A DNA stretch of 64,000 bases from Bizionia myxarmorum (lineage in GTDB: Bacteria; Bacteroidota; Bacteroidia; Flavobacteriales; Flavobacteriaceae). The position numbers were made by a program, and so were the translations under genes. The DNA is taken from NCBI RefSeq assembly GCF_008086205.1, contig NZ_VSKK01000001.1, positions 1,054,001 through 1,118,000 of the forward strand. The letters are read 5' to 3'. The notes beneath the pieces were generated by a model. That model was given only the letters and a program-made list of their open reading frames with translations. It ran no database searches and was not told the DNA's origin. Shown piece by piece: positions 17,344 to 26,486 of this stretch. Numbering within the stretch: the first letter of the stretch is position 1; each line of letters begins with the position of its first letter.

Positions 17344-18738
17344 TTAAGCCTTTTTAGAAAGTTCTGTAAAATATTTATAGAACAACGGAATCGTTTCAAT
17401 TCCTTTTAGGTAATTCCAAATTCCAAAATGCTCATTTGGCGAATGAATAGCGTCACTATCCAAACCAAAGCCCATTAAAATAGTTTTACTTTTTAGTTCT
17501 TGTTCAAACAAGGACACAATGGGAATACTGCCACCAGAACGTTGTGGAATTGGTTTTTTTCCAAACGATTCTTCATAAGCTTGGCTAGCCGCTTGATAGC
17601 CTAAACTGTCAATTGGTGTTACATAGCCTTGTCCACCATGATGTGGTTTTACTAATACTGTCACGCCTTTTGGTGCCATACTTTCAAAGTGTTTTTTGAA
17701 AAGTTCAGTAATTTCTTCCCATTCTTGATGCGGTACCAAACGCATGGATATTTTAGCAAATGCTTTACTCGCAATAACCGTTTTAGCACCTTCACCTGTG
17801 TAGCCGCCCCAAATACCGTTTACGTCTAATGTTGGACGAATGGAATTGCGTTCGTTGGTTGTATAACCTGCTTCACCATAAACAGCTTCAATGTCTAGAG
17901 ATTTTTTATAGGCATCTAATGAGAAAGGCGCTTTGGCCATTTCTGCGCGTTCTTCTTTTGATAATTCCTCTACTTTATCATAAAACCCAGGAATAGTAAT
18001 ATGATTGTTTTCATCATGCAAAGACGCAATCATTTTGGTCAGAATGTTAATAGGGTTGGCAACAGCGCCACCATATAAACCAGAATGTAAATCGCGATTC
18101 GGACCCGTAACTTCAACTTCCACGTAACTTAATCCGCGTAATCCGGTTGTAATGCTTGGAACATCTTTCGCAATCATGCCGGTGTCTGAAATCAAGATGA
18201 CATCATTTTTTAACTTCTCGTGATTATTTTTTACGAAAGTGGCTAGATTTACACTTCCCACTTCTTCTTCACCTTCAATCATAAACTTAACATTACACGG
18301 CAATTGATTGGTAGAAGTCATGAATTCCATGGCTTTTACATGCATATACATTTGGCCCTTGTCATCACAAGCACCGCGAGCAAAAATAGCGCCTTCTGGG
18401 TGTATATCTGTTTTATGAATTACAGGTTCAAATGGGGGAGAGGACCAAAGTTCTATAGGATCGGCTGGTTGCACATCATAATGTCCGTAAACTAATATCG
18501 TTGGGAGATTTTCGTCAATCATTTTTTCGCCATAAACAATTGGGTAGCCATCGGTTTGGCAAATTTCCACATGGTCGCAACCTGCTTTTTCTAAACTATA
18601 TTTTACGGCATCAGCAGTACGTAGTACATCGTGCTTGAAAGCAGGATCGGCACTAACGGATGGCATTTTTAAAAGTTCAATTAATTCATTTTGAAAGCGT
18701 TGTTTATGTTCGGCAACGTAACCTTGTATGTTTTTCAT
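17344..18738 (-). CDS. M20 family dipeptidase
   Basis: A 464-residue zinc peptidase from the ATG at 18738 (a longer reading frame begins at 18795 and adds a tail unlike the family). Metal and catalytic motifs are in order: YGHYDVQPAD near 85, GACDDKGQMY near 120, EGEEEVGS near 153, DTGM near 185, and a late HSPNEH. This is the CNDP/DUG1-like branch of M20, usually cytosolic cysteinylglycine or general dipeptidases. No operon partner. Divergent from the tRNA gene. Confidence 0.9.
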   Translation of the reverse strand: MKNIQGYVAEHKQRFQNELIELLKMPSVSADPAFKHDVLRTADAVKYSLEKAGCDHVEICQTDGYPIVYGEKMIDENLPTILVYGHYDVQPADPIELWSSPPFEPVIHKTDIHPEGAIFARGACDDKGQMYMHVKAMEFMTSTNQLPCNVKFMIEGEEEVGSVNLATFVKNNHEKLKNDVILISDTGMIAKDVPSITTGLRGLSYVEVEVTGPNRDLHSGLYGGAVANPINILTKMIASLHDENNHITIPGFYDKVEELSKEERAEMAKAPFSLDAYKKSLDIEAVYGEAGYTTNERNSIRPTLDVNGIWGGYTGEGAKTVIASKAFAKISMRLVPHQEWEEITELFKKHFESMAPKGVTVLVKPHHGGQGYVTPIDSLGYQAASQAYEESFGKKPIPQRSGGSIPIVSLFEQELKSKTILMGFGLDSDAIHSPNEHFGIWNYLKGIETIPLFYKYFTELSKKA

Positions 18739-18834
18739 AATATTAGGTTTTGTAATTTCTGAAGTAGCAGAAATCGTTTTATTGTGTTTCTTCAAAAGTA
18801 CAAAACACGCTGAACATTTTTATGATAAGATGCG

Positions 18835-18864
18835 TTTGATTATTCAAACTATTGTTTATATTTG
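18835..18864 (+). promoter_or_regulatory. promoter of tRNA-Leu
   Basis: TTTG (18835-18838), 18 bases, then TATATTTG (18857-18864) matches the Bacteroidota consensus, with transcription expected to begin near 18871, about 28 nt before the mature tRNA. Confidence 0.65.
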
Positions 18865-18898
18865 CACCCGATTACGGTTATTTTGTAATCTTATTAAT

Positions 18899-18980
18899 GC
18901 GGGCGTGGTGGAATTGGTAGACACGCTAGACTTAGGATCTAGTGCCGCAAGGTGTGGGAGTTCGAGTCTCCCCGCCCGCA
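18899..18980 (+). tRNA. tRNA-Leu (UAG)
   Basis: Acceptor stem GCGGGCG (18899-18905) pairs with CGCCCGC (18973-18979), discriminator A at 18980, CCA not encoded. The anticodon arm CTAGA-CTTAGGA-TCTAG (18926-18942) places TAG at 18933-18935. The long variable arm (GCCGCAAGGTGT region) marks it as a class II tRNA, consistent with Leu. GTTCGAGTCTC gives a normal T-arm. Confidence 0.97.
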
Positions 18981-18993
18981 CAGCGACTCGAGA

Positions 18994-19021
18994 AGCTTCA
19001 GTGAAAACTGGAGCTTTTTTT
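18994..19021 (+). terminator. terminator after tRNA-Leu
   Basis: AGCTTCAGT and ACTGGAGCT form a 9-bp stem with one G-T pair and a GAAA loop, followed by seven T. A textbook intrinsic terminator 13 nt after the tRNA. Confidence 0.9.
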
Positions 19022-19186
19022 ATGCTTAAATTCTAAATTTATATGCCTTCTATTTATTATTTCATTAACGCTTCAATCATGAGAAATAATCAAAATATAC
19101 GTCCTCAAGATTTTACTATTTTCCCAAAACCTTCTTAAAATATTTATTTCACTTGCATTCTGTTATTTACATCCATTCTAAATTAC

Positions 19187-19194
19187 TATATTTG
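19187..19194 (+). promoter_or_regulatory. -7 element ahead of the iron transporter
   Basis: TATATTTG matches TAnnTTTG exactly, 21 bp before the start codon of the binding-protein gene. A clear -33 TTTG at 19-21 bp is not seen, so the leader would be very short and the promoter weak or activator-dependent. No ferric-uptake box could be made out. Confidence 0.4.
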
Positions 19195-19214
19195 TACTTC
19201 TAAAAAAACATGTA

Positions 19215-20270
19215 ATGAAGAAATTGATATTAGCTGTAGCTACTTTGTCCTTATTAGCTGCCTGTGGCAATGATACTAAAAAAGAGGAGACGCCTAAACC
19301 TGAAGAAATTGTAAAAGACCAAGTCGTAACTGTTTACACGCACCGTCATTATGAATCAGACCAAAATATCTTTAAAATGTTTGAAGATAAAACGGGTATT
19401 AAGGTGAAAGTAATTAATGCTAGTGCCGATGAGTTAATCCAGAAAATGAAAATGGAAGGTGAACAATCTCCTGCCGATGTTTTAATAACTGTGGATGCTG
19501 GAAGACTAGGCCGCGCTAAAGAATTAGGCTTACTGCAAAGTATTGAATCTGATTTTTTAGAAAAATCTATTCCTACACATTTACAAGATGTGGATAACCA
19601 ATGGTTTGGTTTAACTAAAAGAGCCCGAATTATAGCTTATGCTAAAGATCGCGTGAAACCAGAAGATCTTTCAACTTATGAAGATTTAGCCAATAAAAAG
19701 TGGAAAGGCAAAATTTTGGTTCGTTCATCCTCAAATATTTATAATCAATCTTTAATGGCTTCTCTAATTGCCAACGATGGTGAAGACGCGGCTAAAACTT
19801 GGGCTCAAGGAATTGTTGCAAATATGGCACGTTCTCCAAAAGGTTCAGATAGAGATCAAGTAAAAGCGGTTGTTGCTGGCGAAGGTGATTTAGCCATTGT
19901 AAACTCTTATTATATTGGTAAAATGCTGAATTCTCCCGATCCTGAAGAAGTAAAAGCTGCTAAACAAGTCGGTTTGTTTTTTCCGAATCAAACGGATAGG
20001 GGAACGCACATAAACGTTAGTGGCGCAGGTGTTGCTAAAAATGCACCAAACAAAGCGAATGCTATTTTATTTATAGAATATTTGGCTAGCGCAGAAGCAC
20101 AGCAAGTATTTACGGAAGCTAACTATGAATATCCAATTTTAGAAAGCGTAGAAGCCGTTCAAGATATCAAGGATTGGGGTGATTTTAAAGAAGATAATTT
20201 AGGTTTAAACCAATTAGGAGAAAATAATAAAAAAGCAGTTTTGATTTTTGATGAAGCAGGTTGGAAATAA
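19215..20270 (+). CDS. iron(III) ABC transporter substrate-binding lipoprotein
   Basis: A 351-residue lipoprotein (LSLLAACG lipobox, Cys about 17), then a type II periplasmic binding fold. The VYTHRHYESDQNIFKMFEDKTGIKVKV start, ELIQKM, SPADVLIT-DAGRL and a tyrosine-containing NSYYIGKML segment match the FutA/FbpA ferric-binding group, where paired Tyr residues hold Fe3+. It starts an operon with a two-domain permease and an ATPase. No siderophore receptor is nearby. Confidence 0.88.
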   Translation: MKKLILAVATLSLLAACGNDTKKEETPKPEEIVKDQVVTVYTHRHYESDQNIFKMFEDKTGIKVKVINASADELIQKMKMEGEQSPADVLITVDAGRLGRAKELGLLQSIESDFLEKSIPTHLQDVDNQWFGLTKRARIIAYAKDRVKPEDLSTYEDLANKKWKGKILVRSSSNIYNQSLMASLIANDGEDAAKTWAQGIVANMARSPKGSDRDQVKAVVAGEGDLAIVNSYYIGKMLNSPDPEEVKAAKQVGLFFPNQTDRGTHINVSGAGVAKNAPNKANAILFIEYLASAEAQQVFTEANYEYPILESVEAVQDIKDWGDFKEDNLGLNQLGENNKKAVLIFDEAGWK

Positions 20271-21915
20271 TAGCGAAGCTTTCTCCTTAAAAACGAGGCT
20301 TAAAAGACTTAAAAGAGATAGTAACCGATGGTCAGTATTTACACTGGCCATTGTTTTTTTCTTGGCTTTACCCATTATTTTTATTGGGGTAGAGTTGTTT
20401 TCAGGTCCTGGTGAAACATGGAGTCACATTGTTACTTATTTATTGCCAGACTATATTTGGAATTCTTTATATCTCGTCTTTTTCTGTAGTATACTCGTTT
20501 TGCTTTTAGGTGTGTCTTCGGCCTGGTTTGTGTCACGCTTTGACTTCCTATTTCGCAAGCAAATGGAATGGTTGTTAATTCTTCCTTTAGCAATCCCTTC
20601 CTATATTGTTGGTTATGCTTACGCTGGGATTTTTGATTACGGCGGAAGCATGGATTTAATTTTCAGACAATTGAATCTGGATTTTATCCGAATTGATATT
20701 ATGAATAGAGCCGGACTGGCATTCGTATTAAGTATTTCCCTCTTTCCCTATGTATATGTAAGTGCTCGTGCCTTTTTTCTGAATCAAGCCAATAACCTTT
20801 TAGAAGCGTCTAAAATGTTAGGAATTGGTGAGCGAAAAACCTTTTTTAAACTCATGTTGCCACTTGCCAGACCAGCCATTGTGGCGGGATTGGTTTTAGT
20901 ATTAATGGAAGTTCTAAACGATTATGGCGCCGCTAAATATTATGGCGTTAATACATTTACAACAGGAATTTTTAGATCGTGGTTTTCTTTAGAAGAGCCT
21001 CAAACAGCGGTGTATTTATCTGCCTTATTAGTAATCATTATTTTTGCTTTAATTCTTTTTGAAAAATGGCAAGTACGAAAAGTGAAGTTTACGTCTTCCA
21101 AAACAAACAGCACACAAATTCAAAGAAAGAAACCTAGAAAAGCTATAAAATGGCTAATTTTTTCCGTTGTGTTATTGCCTATAATTCTAGGCTTTATTTT
21201 TCCAGTAGCGCAATTAATTTACTGGGCCGTATTAACAGCTTCCACTGTTTTTGATGCTAAATTTATAATTCTGTCTTTACAAAGTTTTGGAATAGCTATT
21301 ACCTCCGCAGTTATTACCGTGTTTTTTGCGCTTTTATTAATTTATTTTTCCAAATGGAGCGCGCTTCGTTCTATTCGAAATATAGCGCGAATAGGTGTTC
21401 TAGGTTATGCCATTCCTGGAGCTGTAATTGCCATAGGGATTATGATTCCCACTTTAGCATTGGACAAATGGTTGATTAAAATGCTTGGCAATTTAGGTAT
21501 TGATTCAGGCTTAATTATCAACGGAACCTTGATAGCATTATTTTACGCTTATGCCGTTCGTTTCTTGGCTGTGGCCTATAATCCCATAGATTCTACAGCT
21601 TTAAAAGTGGATAATTCTATTCCCGATTCGTCTAAAGTTTTAGGTGTTGGCAATTTAAGAACCTTTTTTAAGATTGAATTTCCGCTGATTAAAACTGGTG
21701 TTTTTAGTGCCGTGATTCTGGTTTTTATTGATGTTATGAAAGAGTTACCTTTAACACTTATTTTAAAACCGTATCATATTGATACGTTGGCGGTAAAAGC
21801 TTTTGAATATGCCAGTGATGAAATGGTTATGGAGGCGTCCATTCCGTCTCTTTTCATTATCTTTACAGCCATGATTCCTGTGATATTTTTAAATAAATTA
21901 TTGATTAAAAAATAA
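20251..21915 (+). CDS. iron(III) ABC transporter permease (FbpB/SfuB-like)
   Basis: A 554-residue permease with about 12 membrane helices in two fused halves. Each half has an EAA-type coupling loop: EASKMLGIGERKTFFKLMLPLA near 185 and DSSKVLGVGNLRTFFKIEFPL near 460. Such fused permeases serve the FbpABC/FutABC ferric class. The ATG at 20251 overlaps the binding-protein gene by 20 nt; a TTG one codon earlier is less likely. Confidence 0.88.
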   Translation: MKQVGNNSEAFSLKTRLKRLKRDSNRWSVFTLAIVFFLALPIIFIGVELFSGPGETWSHIVTYLLPDYIWNSLYLVFFCSILVLLLGVSSAWFVSRFDFLFRKQMEWLLILPLAIPSYIVGYAYAGIFDYGGSMDLIFRQLNLDFIRIDIMNRAGLAFVLSISLFPYVYVSARAFFLNQANNLLEASKMLGIGERKTFFKLMLPLARPAIVAGLVLVLMEVLNDYGAAKYYGVNTFTTGIFRSWFSLEEPQTAVYLSALLVIIIFALILFEKWQVRKVKFTSSKTNSTQIQRKKPRKAIKWLIFSVVLLPIILGFIFPVAQLIYWAVLTASTVFDAKFIILSLQSFGIAITSAVITVFFALLLIYFSKWSALRSIRNIARIGVLGYAIPGAVIAIGIMIPTLALDKWLIKMLGNLGIDSGLIINGTLIALFYAYAVRFLAVAYNPIDSTALKVDNSIPDSSKVLGVGNLRTFFKIEFPLIKTGVFSAVILVFIDVMKELPLTLILKPYHIDTLAVKAFEYASDEMVMEASIPSLFIIFTAMIPVIFLNKLLIKK

Positions 21916-21917
21916 CC

Positions 21918-22919
21918 ATGTTAACAATAGATTCACTTTCCAAAAGTTTTGATAAAGGCAAAAATTATGCTTTAGAAAATGTGACTTTCAATTTGAAAGC
22001 AGGTCACGTTTGTGCCATTGTTGGTGAAAGTGGAAGTGGAAAAACAACCTTGGTACGCTTAATTGCAGGATTGGAAAGACCCGATCATGGCCGTATTTCA
22101 ATGAATGGGAACATCATTGCGTCGTTAGATAAATTTGTTCAGCCTGAAAAAAGAAATATCGGTTTGGTTTTTCAGGAATATGCGCTTTTTCCACATTTAA
22201 CCATTCTGGATAATATTTTATACGGCATTTCAAAGGTTAAAAACAAGAAGCAAAGAGCTCAAGACATGCTGGATTTGGTAGGTTTAAATGACATGGGTAA
22301 ACGTTATCCTCATCAACTTTCTGGTGGTCAGCAGCAACGGGTTGCCCTGGCAAGAGCTTTGGCGCCAGAGCCTTCTTTATTAATTTTAGATGAGCCGTTT
22401 AGTAATTTGGATGCTATGTTACGGACTCAATTACGAAATGAGGTTTTTGATATTATTAAGAAAACCGAGGTAACGGTGTTATTCGTTACCCACGATACCC
22501 AAGATGCACTTTCTGTTGCAGATGAAATTTTAATTTTACAAAATGGTAAAGTGGTTCAAAAAGATGTGGCTGCTAATTTATATGTAAAGCCCAATACCTT
22601 ATATGTGGCGTCATTATTTGGAAGCACGGTTCATATTAACAAGAATTTACAAACTGCTTTTAAGTGTCCGTTAAACGAAACATGCTGTCATGCCATTCGT
22701 AATGAAAAGATAAAAGTAAATCCTTCTACGGGCGATTTTGAATGTGAATATATAACCGCCGCTCAAGTTATCAAGAAAATTGAACTTGGCGACTCTATTC
22801 AACTGCTTTTAAAACTTGAATCTGGCGAACAATTAACGGTTATGACACAAGATAAAAACGTGGCAGATATTATTCATATTGGTTTCAATTCTAAAGATAT
22901 TTTAGAATTCGAACAGTAA
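21918..22919 (+). CDS. iron(III) ABC transporter ATP-binding protein (FbpC-like)
   Basis: A 333-residue ATPase: Walker A GESGSGKTT near 37, Q-loop VFQEYALFPH near 82, signature LSGGQQQR near 133, Walker B LLILDEPFSNLD near 153, switch His in VTHDTQDAL. The C-terminal 100 residues form the regulatory TOBE-like region of the FbpC/MalK class, with CPLNETCCHAI, an unusual cluster of three Cys that could sense metal or redox state. It follows the permease by 2 nt and ends the operon. Confidence 0.88.
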   Translation: MLTIDSLSKSFDKGKNYALENVTFNLKAGHVCAIVGESGSGKTTLVRLIAGLERPDHGRISMNGNIIASLDKFVQPEKRNIGLVFQEYALFPHLTILDNILYGISKVKNKKQRAQDMLDLVGLNDMGKRYPHQLSGGQQQRVALARALAPEPSLLILDEPFSNLDAMLRTQLRNEVFDIIKKTEVTVLFVTHDTQDALSVADEILILQNGKVVQKDVAANLYVKPNTLYVASLFGSTVHINKNLQTAFKCPLNETCCHAIRNEKIKVNPSTGDFECEYITAAQVIKKIELGDSIQLLLKLESGEQLTVMTQDKNVADIIHIGFNSKDILEFEQ

Positions 22920-22930
22920 AAAATCATGTG

Positions 22931-22960
22931 TGAAGTTGAAATAATTTCACTTCATAATTT
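22931..22960 (+). terminator. candidate terminator of the iron transporter operon
   Basis: TGAAGTTGAAAT and ATTTCACTTCA pair over 11 bp with a single bulged T and a very short loop (22931-22954), then TAATTT. It lies 12 nt past the stop. The U-tract is weak. Confidence 0.45.
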
Positions 22961-22986
22961 CTCCAAATTCTCTTCAAATTCTCTAA

Positions 22987-23097
22987 TTATTCTAACATCA
23001 ATTTCTTTCTCTTAAAGAATTCAGATTTCTCTTGTTCATTTAAAAGTTGATAAAAAATCTCCTGATTTATTTTATTAAATATTTTAAATTCCGACAT
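22987..23097 (-). CDS. possible small protein, 36 residues
   Basis: An ATG-started frame in the 465-bp gap before the oxidase operon, encoding a charged, helical-looking peptide (MSEFKIFNKINQEIF start). Nothing supports expression beyond the frame itself, and A/T-rich DNA makes such frames easily by chance. No family recognised. Confidence 0.15.
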   Translation of the reverse strand: MSEFKIFNKINQEIFYQLLNEQEKSEFFKRKKLMLE

Positions 23098-23136
23098 TTA
23101 TATAAGCTTCTGGTTTTTTTATTAAACCCTATTGTA

Positions 23137-23150
23137 TTGATATACATCAA
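23137..23150. promoter_or_regulatory. FNR/CRP-type palindrome ahead of the oxidase operon
   Basis: TTGAT-ATAC-ATCAA is a perfect match to the FNR/Anr-type box TTGAT-N4-ATCAA, 234 bp before ccoN. It is the only conspicuous dyad in the region between it and the gene. High-affinity oxidases are a standard target of such regulators. The binding protein itself is not in the window. Confidence 0.65.
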
Positions 23151-23235
23151 TTTTTAAATGATATATGTGATTTTGGTTATATAGAATCGTGTTTTTAATT
23201 TCTACAGAAGTTTTTTTTAATTAATATCGGATAAA

Positions 23236-23267
23236 TTTGTCTGAAATAGATTCGCAGCTTATCTTTG
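23236..23267 (+). promoter_or_regulatory. promoter of the cbb3-type oxidase operon
   Basis: TTTG (23236-23239), exactly 20 bases, then TATCTTTG (23260-23267): a full Bacteroidota consensus. Transcription would start near 23274, giving a 110-nt leader. The FNR-type box would be centred near -130, so either it acts from a distance or a second, closer promoter exists. Confidence 0.7.
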
Positions 23268-23384
23268 CATGTATCAGATGTATTTCAATGTTCTTTAGCT
23301 TACATAAAGAACTTTATATTCAATGAATTTGTAGTGTTTCTGGCATTATAAAATACGAGTCAAAAAAAGTAATAAATTAATTTT

Positions 23385-25181
23385 ATGAAGAAATGTAAGT
23401 TGGCAATCTTATTGTTTTTAGGAGTAATTCCAAATATCATAAGTGCTCAAGAAAAAATAACTACAGACAATTGGCTTTCCAGTCCTGGTATAATTGGAAC
23501 CTTCGTTTTAATAGCCATTGTGATGATTATTGCAATCGTTATATTATTCGTAAAATTGAATGCTTATATAGATAATATGAAGCGCCGGCAAGTGGATAGA
23601 AACCGGATGGCGTTTGATGATGAACTTGTTGCCATGGATGAAGGCGATATCGATGCCATTCTTGAAAAACGAAAAGCAGCTTTAAAATATAAATTAAAAG
23701 GCGACGAATTATCGGGTGACAATCTAGCAAGCGATGATAAAGGTCTTATTCATCGTTTTGAAAAAGATCCGAACAACGCTTTTTTTGATGAAAAGAAAAA
23801 AACATCTTTAGGTTTAGAAACACCTTTAGAATTAAAGAAAATAGTTATCTATTATATCGGTGCCGCAGCCTTTTGGCTGGTTTTAGGTACTTTAATAGGT
23901 CAATATTTAGGCATGAAGTTTCTTTGGCCTGAAATGGATAGTCAATCTTGGTTGGCTTTCGGCCGATTAAGACCCGTGCATACCAATATGGTGTTTTGGG
24001 GTTGGTCATCAATGGCCATGATTGGATTGGGTTATTTTGTAATTGCCCGAACATCTAATAATAAAATCTATAATTATAGTTGGGCTTGGCACGCTTGGAA
24101 ACTTATTAATGCTACAATTATTCTAGGCACTTTATTTTTAATGGCTGGGATTAACAACGGTGGTGGTGAGTATAGAGAATATATTTGGCCAGTTATGCTC
24201 CTTTTTGCTATTGGCTTGATTATTACGTTTGTCAATTTCTATAAAACGGTTGCAACCCGTAAAATTTCGGAAATATACATTTCAAACTGGTTTATACTGG
24301 CCGCTTTAATCTGGACTATTGTCTTATCAATTATTGGTTATTTACCATTCTATCAAGACGGATTAGGTGAAACGGTAATTCAAGGTTATTATATGCACCA
24401 AGGTGTGGGCATGTGGTTTATGACGTTTACCTTAGGTTTGGTTTATTATTACCTGCCTTCAACTTTAAACAAACCTATTTATTCTTATTCTTTAGGGGTT
24501 TTAGCGTTCTGGACACAAATGCTTTTTTATACCATGATAGGAACGCACCATTTTGTATTTAGTCCATTGCCATGGTGGTTACAAACTATTGCTATTGTAT
24601 TTAGTGCAGGAATGGTTATACCAGTTGTTGCAGGAACTACGAATTTTTTCATGACCATGAAAGGCAGTTGGAATCACATTTCCAAAAGTTATGTATTACC
24701 CTTCTTTTTAGTAGGAACCGTGTTTTATTTTGTCGGCTCTATGCAAGGAAGTTTACAGGCTTTCCGATTTACAAATTTTGTTTGGCACTTTACAGACTTT
24801 AATGTTGCCCACTCGCATATGACGATGTATGGCATTATTGCTTTCTTTCTTTGGGCTTGTATTTATGCTATTCTACCAAAATTAACCGGAAAAGAACCTG
24901 CGCAAGTATTTGTAGGTGCACATTTTTGGCTAGCGTTTATTGGGCTTTTTGCCTATATGATTTCGCTTATGGCTGGAGGAACCTATAAAGGATTAAGCTG
25001 GATAGATGGCGAACCATTTATTGAGTCGGTAATATTGATGAAACCTTATTGGATATGGCGCGCCGTTGGTGGTACGTTGATGTTTGCATCTCACTTGGTA
25101 TTTGCCTACAATTTTTATTATATGGTGAAAGGATATAGTAAGACTAAAACATCAATAAAAGTAGAAGAAATAACTGTTTAA
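23385..25181 (+). CDS. ccoN: C-family (cbb3-type) heme-copper oxidase subunit I, CcoN-like, with N-terminal extension
   Basis: A 598-residue catalytic subunit. A signal-like helix (1-21), one more helix (about 32-55) and a charged linker (56-145) precede the 12-helix core, an extension absent from proteobacterial CcoN. Heme and copper ligands are in place: His199 (PVHTNMVFWGW), CuB His338 (YMHQGVG), His388-His389 (IGTHHF), and His476/His478 (VAHSHM). Tyr382, six residues before His388, is the helix-VII tyrosine that is cross-linked in cbb3 oxygen reductases, favouring O2 over NO reduction. It heads a four-gene operon. Confidence 0.85.
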   Translation: MKKCKLAILLFLGVIPNIISAQEKITTDNWLSSPGIIGTFVLIAIVMIIAIVILFVKLNAYIDNMKRRQVDRNRMAFDDELVAMDEGDIDAILEKRKAALKYKLKGDELSGDNLASDDKGLIHRFEKDPNNAFFDEKKKTSLGLETPLELKKIVIYYIGAAAFWLVLGTLIGQYLGMKFLWPEMDSQSWLAFGRLRPVHTNMVFWGWSSMAMIGLGYFVIARTSNNKIYNYSWAWHAWKLINATIILGTLFLMAGINNGGGEYREYIWPVMLLFAIGLIITFVNFYKTVATRKISEIYISNWFILAALIWTIVLSIIGYLPFYQDGLGETVIQGYYMHQGVGMWFMTFTLGLVYYYLPSTLNKPIYSYSLGVLAFWTQMLFYTMIGTHHFVFSPLPWWLQTIAIVFSAGMVIPVVAGTTNFFMTMKGSWNHISKSYVLPFFLVGTVFYFVGSMQGSLQAFRFTNFVWHFTDFNVAHSHMTMYGIIAFFLWACIYAILPKLTGKEPAQVFVGAHFWLAFIGLFAYMISLMAGGTYKGLSWIDGEPFIESVILMKPYWIWRAVGGTLMFASHLVFAYNFYYMVKGYSKTKTSIKVEEITV

Positions 25182-25194
25182 TAATTCGAGTAAC

Positions 25195-26208
25195 ATGCTT
25201 AATTTCCATAAAGAACATAAAAACTTGGTGCTTACGGCTGGCGGTGTATTTATTGCCTTAAGTACTTTAATTGCTATTATTCCGGCGTTTCAAATGCAGG
25301 AAACTGAACCAATTCCCGATGAAAAGCCGTTAACGGCGAATGAACGAGAAGGTTTAGAAATTTACGTATCAGAAAATTGTATGGCCTGCCACACGCAACA
25401 GGTTCGTAACATTGAAATGGATAATATGTGGGGAAATAGACCGTCTATTCCTTCAGATTATTATTACAGCAAAAAACGTTTGGATATTTGGAGACAATCA
25501 CCTTCTATTTTAGGAAGTGAGCGTACCGGACCAGACCTTACAAATATTGGAAAACGTCAGCCTAGTGAAGATTGGCACTTACTACATTTGTATAATCCAA
25601 GGGCTGTAGTTTCTGCGTCTGTAATGCCATCTTATCCGTGGTTGTTTGAAGAAGTAGATAGTTCATCCGTAGGAAAAGACGATAAAGTTGTAGCTGTTCC
25701 TAGAGGATTTTTGAAAAATCCCAATAAAAAAATTGTGGCATCTAATGATGCGTTAAGGCTAGTAGATTATTTAAAATATTTAAAACAAACGGAATTACCA
25801 GGCGATAATGTAGACGATTTTATTCCTGCTTTGAAAAAAATTCAAGCAGACCGTGTGGCTGGTGGAAACCAAGAAGGTGGATTTGATGGCGGTAAATTGT
25901 TTTCACAAGTTTGTGCAGCATGTCATCAAGAAACAGGTAAAGGTGTGGTTGGTGCCTTTCCTTCTTTAGTTGGAAGTGCTATTGTGAATGATGAAAATTC
26001 TGAAAAATTAATTAGAATTGTTATTCAAGGATATGATGCGCGCACGGATTATGGCGTTATGCCGGGATTTGGAGATCAACTTAACGATGCTGAAATTGCA
26101 GCTATTCTGACTCATGAACGTAGTAGCTGGGGTAATGATGCACCGCCTGTTACAGCAGATGATGTGGCTAAAATTCGTCAATATGTAGAGATGGAACTAA
26201 ATAAGTAA
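25195..26208 (+). CDS. fused cbb3 subunit II (CcoO-like) plus second cytochrome c domain
   Basis: A 337-residue membrane-anchored diheme cytochrome. One helix (about 10-32) anchors it. Residues 45-195 are CcoO-like: CMACH near 62, then GPDLTNIGKRQ and HLYNPRAVVSASVMPSYPWL. Residues 220-335 add a class I cytochrome c domain (CAACH near 240, GVMPGF Met ligand near 286), the part usually supplied by separate CcoP. This fusion would give electron entry in one polypeptide. It follows ccoN by 13 nt. Confidence 0.8.
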   Translation: MLNFHKEHKNLVLTAGGVFIALSTLIAIIPAFQMQETEPIPDEKPLTANEREGLEIYVSENCMACHTQQVRNIEMDNMWGNRPSIPSDYYYSKKRLDIWRQSPSILGSERTGPDLTNIGKRQPSEDWHLLHLYNPRAVVSASVMPSYPWLFEEVDSSSVGKDDKVVAVPRGFLKNPNKKIVASNDALRLVDYLKYLKQTELPGDNVDDFIPALKKIQADRVAGGNQEGGFDGGKLFSQVCAACHQETGKGVVGAFPSLVGSAIVNDENSEKLIRIVIQGYDARTDYGVMPGFGDQLNDAEIAAILTHERSSWGNDAPPVTADDVAKIRQYVEMELNK

Positions 26209-26211
26209 AAG

Positions 26212-26481
26212 ATGAAAAATAGAACTTTGTTATTTACGCTATTATTTTCTTTAGGCTCTTTTATAAGCTTTGCTTGCGATGTTTGTAAGAAAGATCAGCC
26301 TAAAGGATTTGAAAATATTACCCATGGTGCTGGACCGTCAGGAAACTTCGATTTTATTATAATTTGGAGTGCTATTATTATTGTTGGTTTTACACTGTTT
26401 TATAGTGTGAAATATCTAATAAAACCGAAAGAAACCAATCCAGATCATATAAAGAACATTGTTAGAAACGAAGGATTTTAA
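26212..26481 (+). CDS. small single-pass membrane protein of the oxidase operon
   Basis: An 89-residue protein with a signal peptide (about 1-20) giving a mature start near CDVCKKDQPKGF, a CxxC pair, then an ITHGAGPSGNFDF segment and one membrane helix (about 47-68) with a short cytoplasmic tail. It takes the position of a CcoQ-like small subunit, but sequence similarity to CcoQ is not evident. The CxxC could be redox-active or metal-binding. Confidence 0.6.
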   Translation: MKNRTLLFTLLFSLGSFISFACDVCKKDQPKGFENITHGAGPSGNFDFIIIWSAIIIVGFTLFYSVKYLIKPKETNPDHIKNIVRNEGF

Positions 26482-26486
26482 AAATT

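Noticed and set aside
18728-19036. A 102-codon plus-strand frame
   Set aside because: It runs through the tRNA-Leu gene and the start of the minus-strand dipeptidase. Its composition follows those genes and no family is seen.
23385-25181. Nitric oxide reductase instead of an oxygen-reducing oxidase
   Set aside because: The helix-VII tyrosine six residues before the His pair (Tyr382) is kept. NO reductases normally lack it, and the CcoO-like partner is of cbb3 type.
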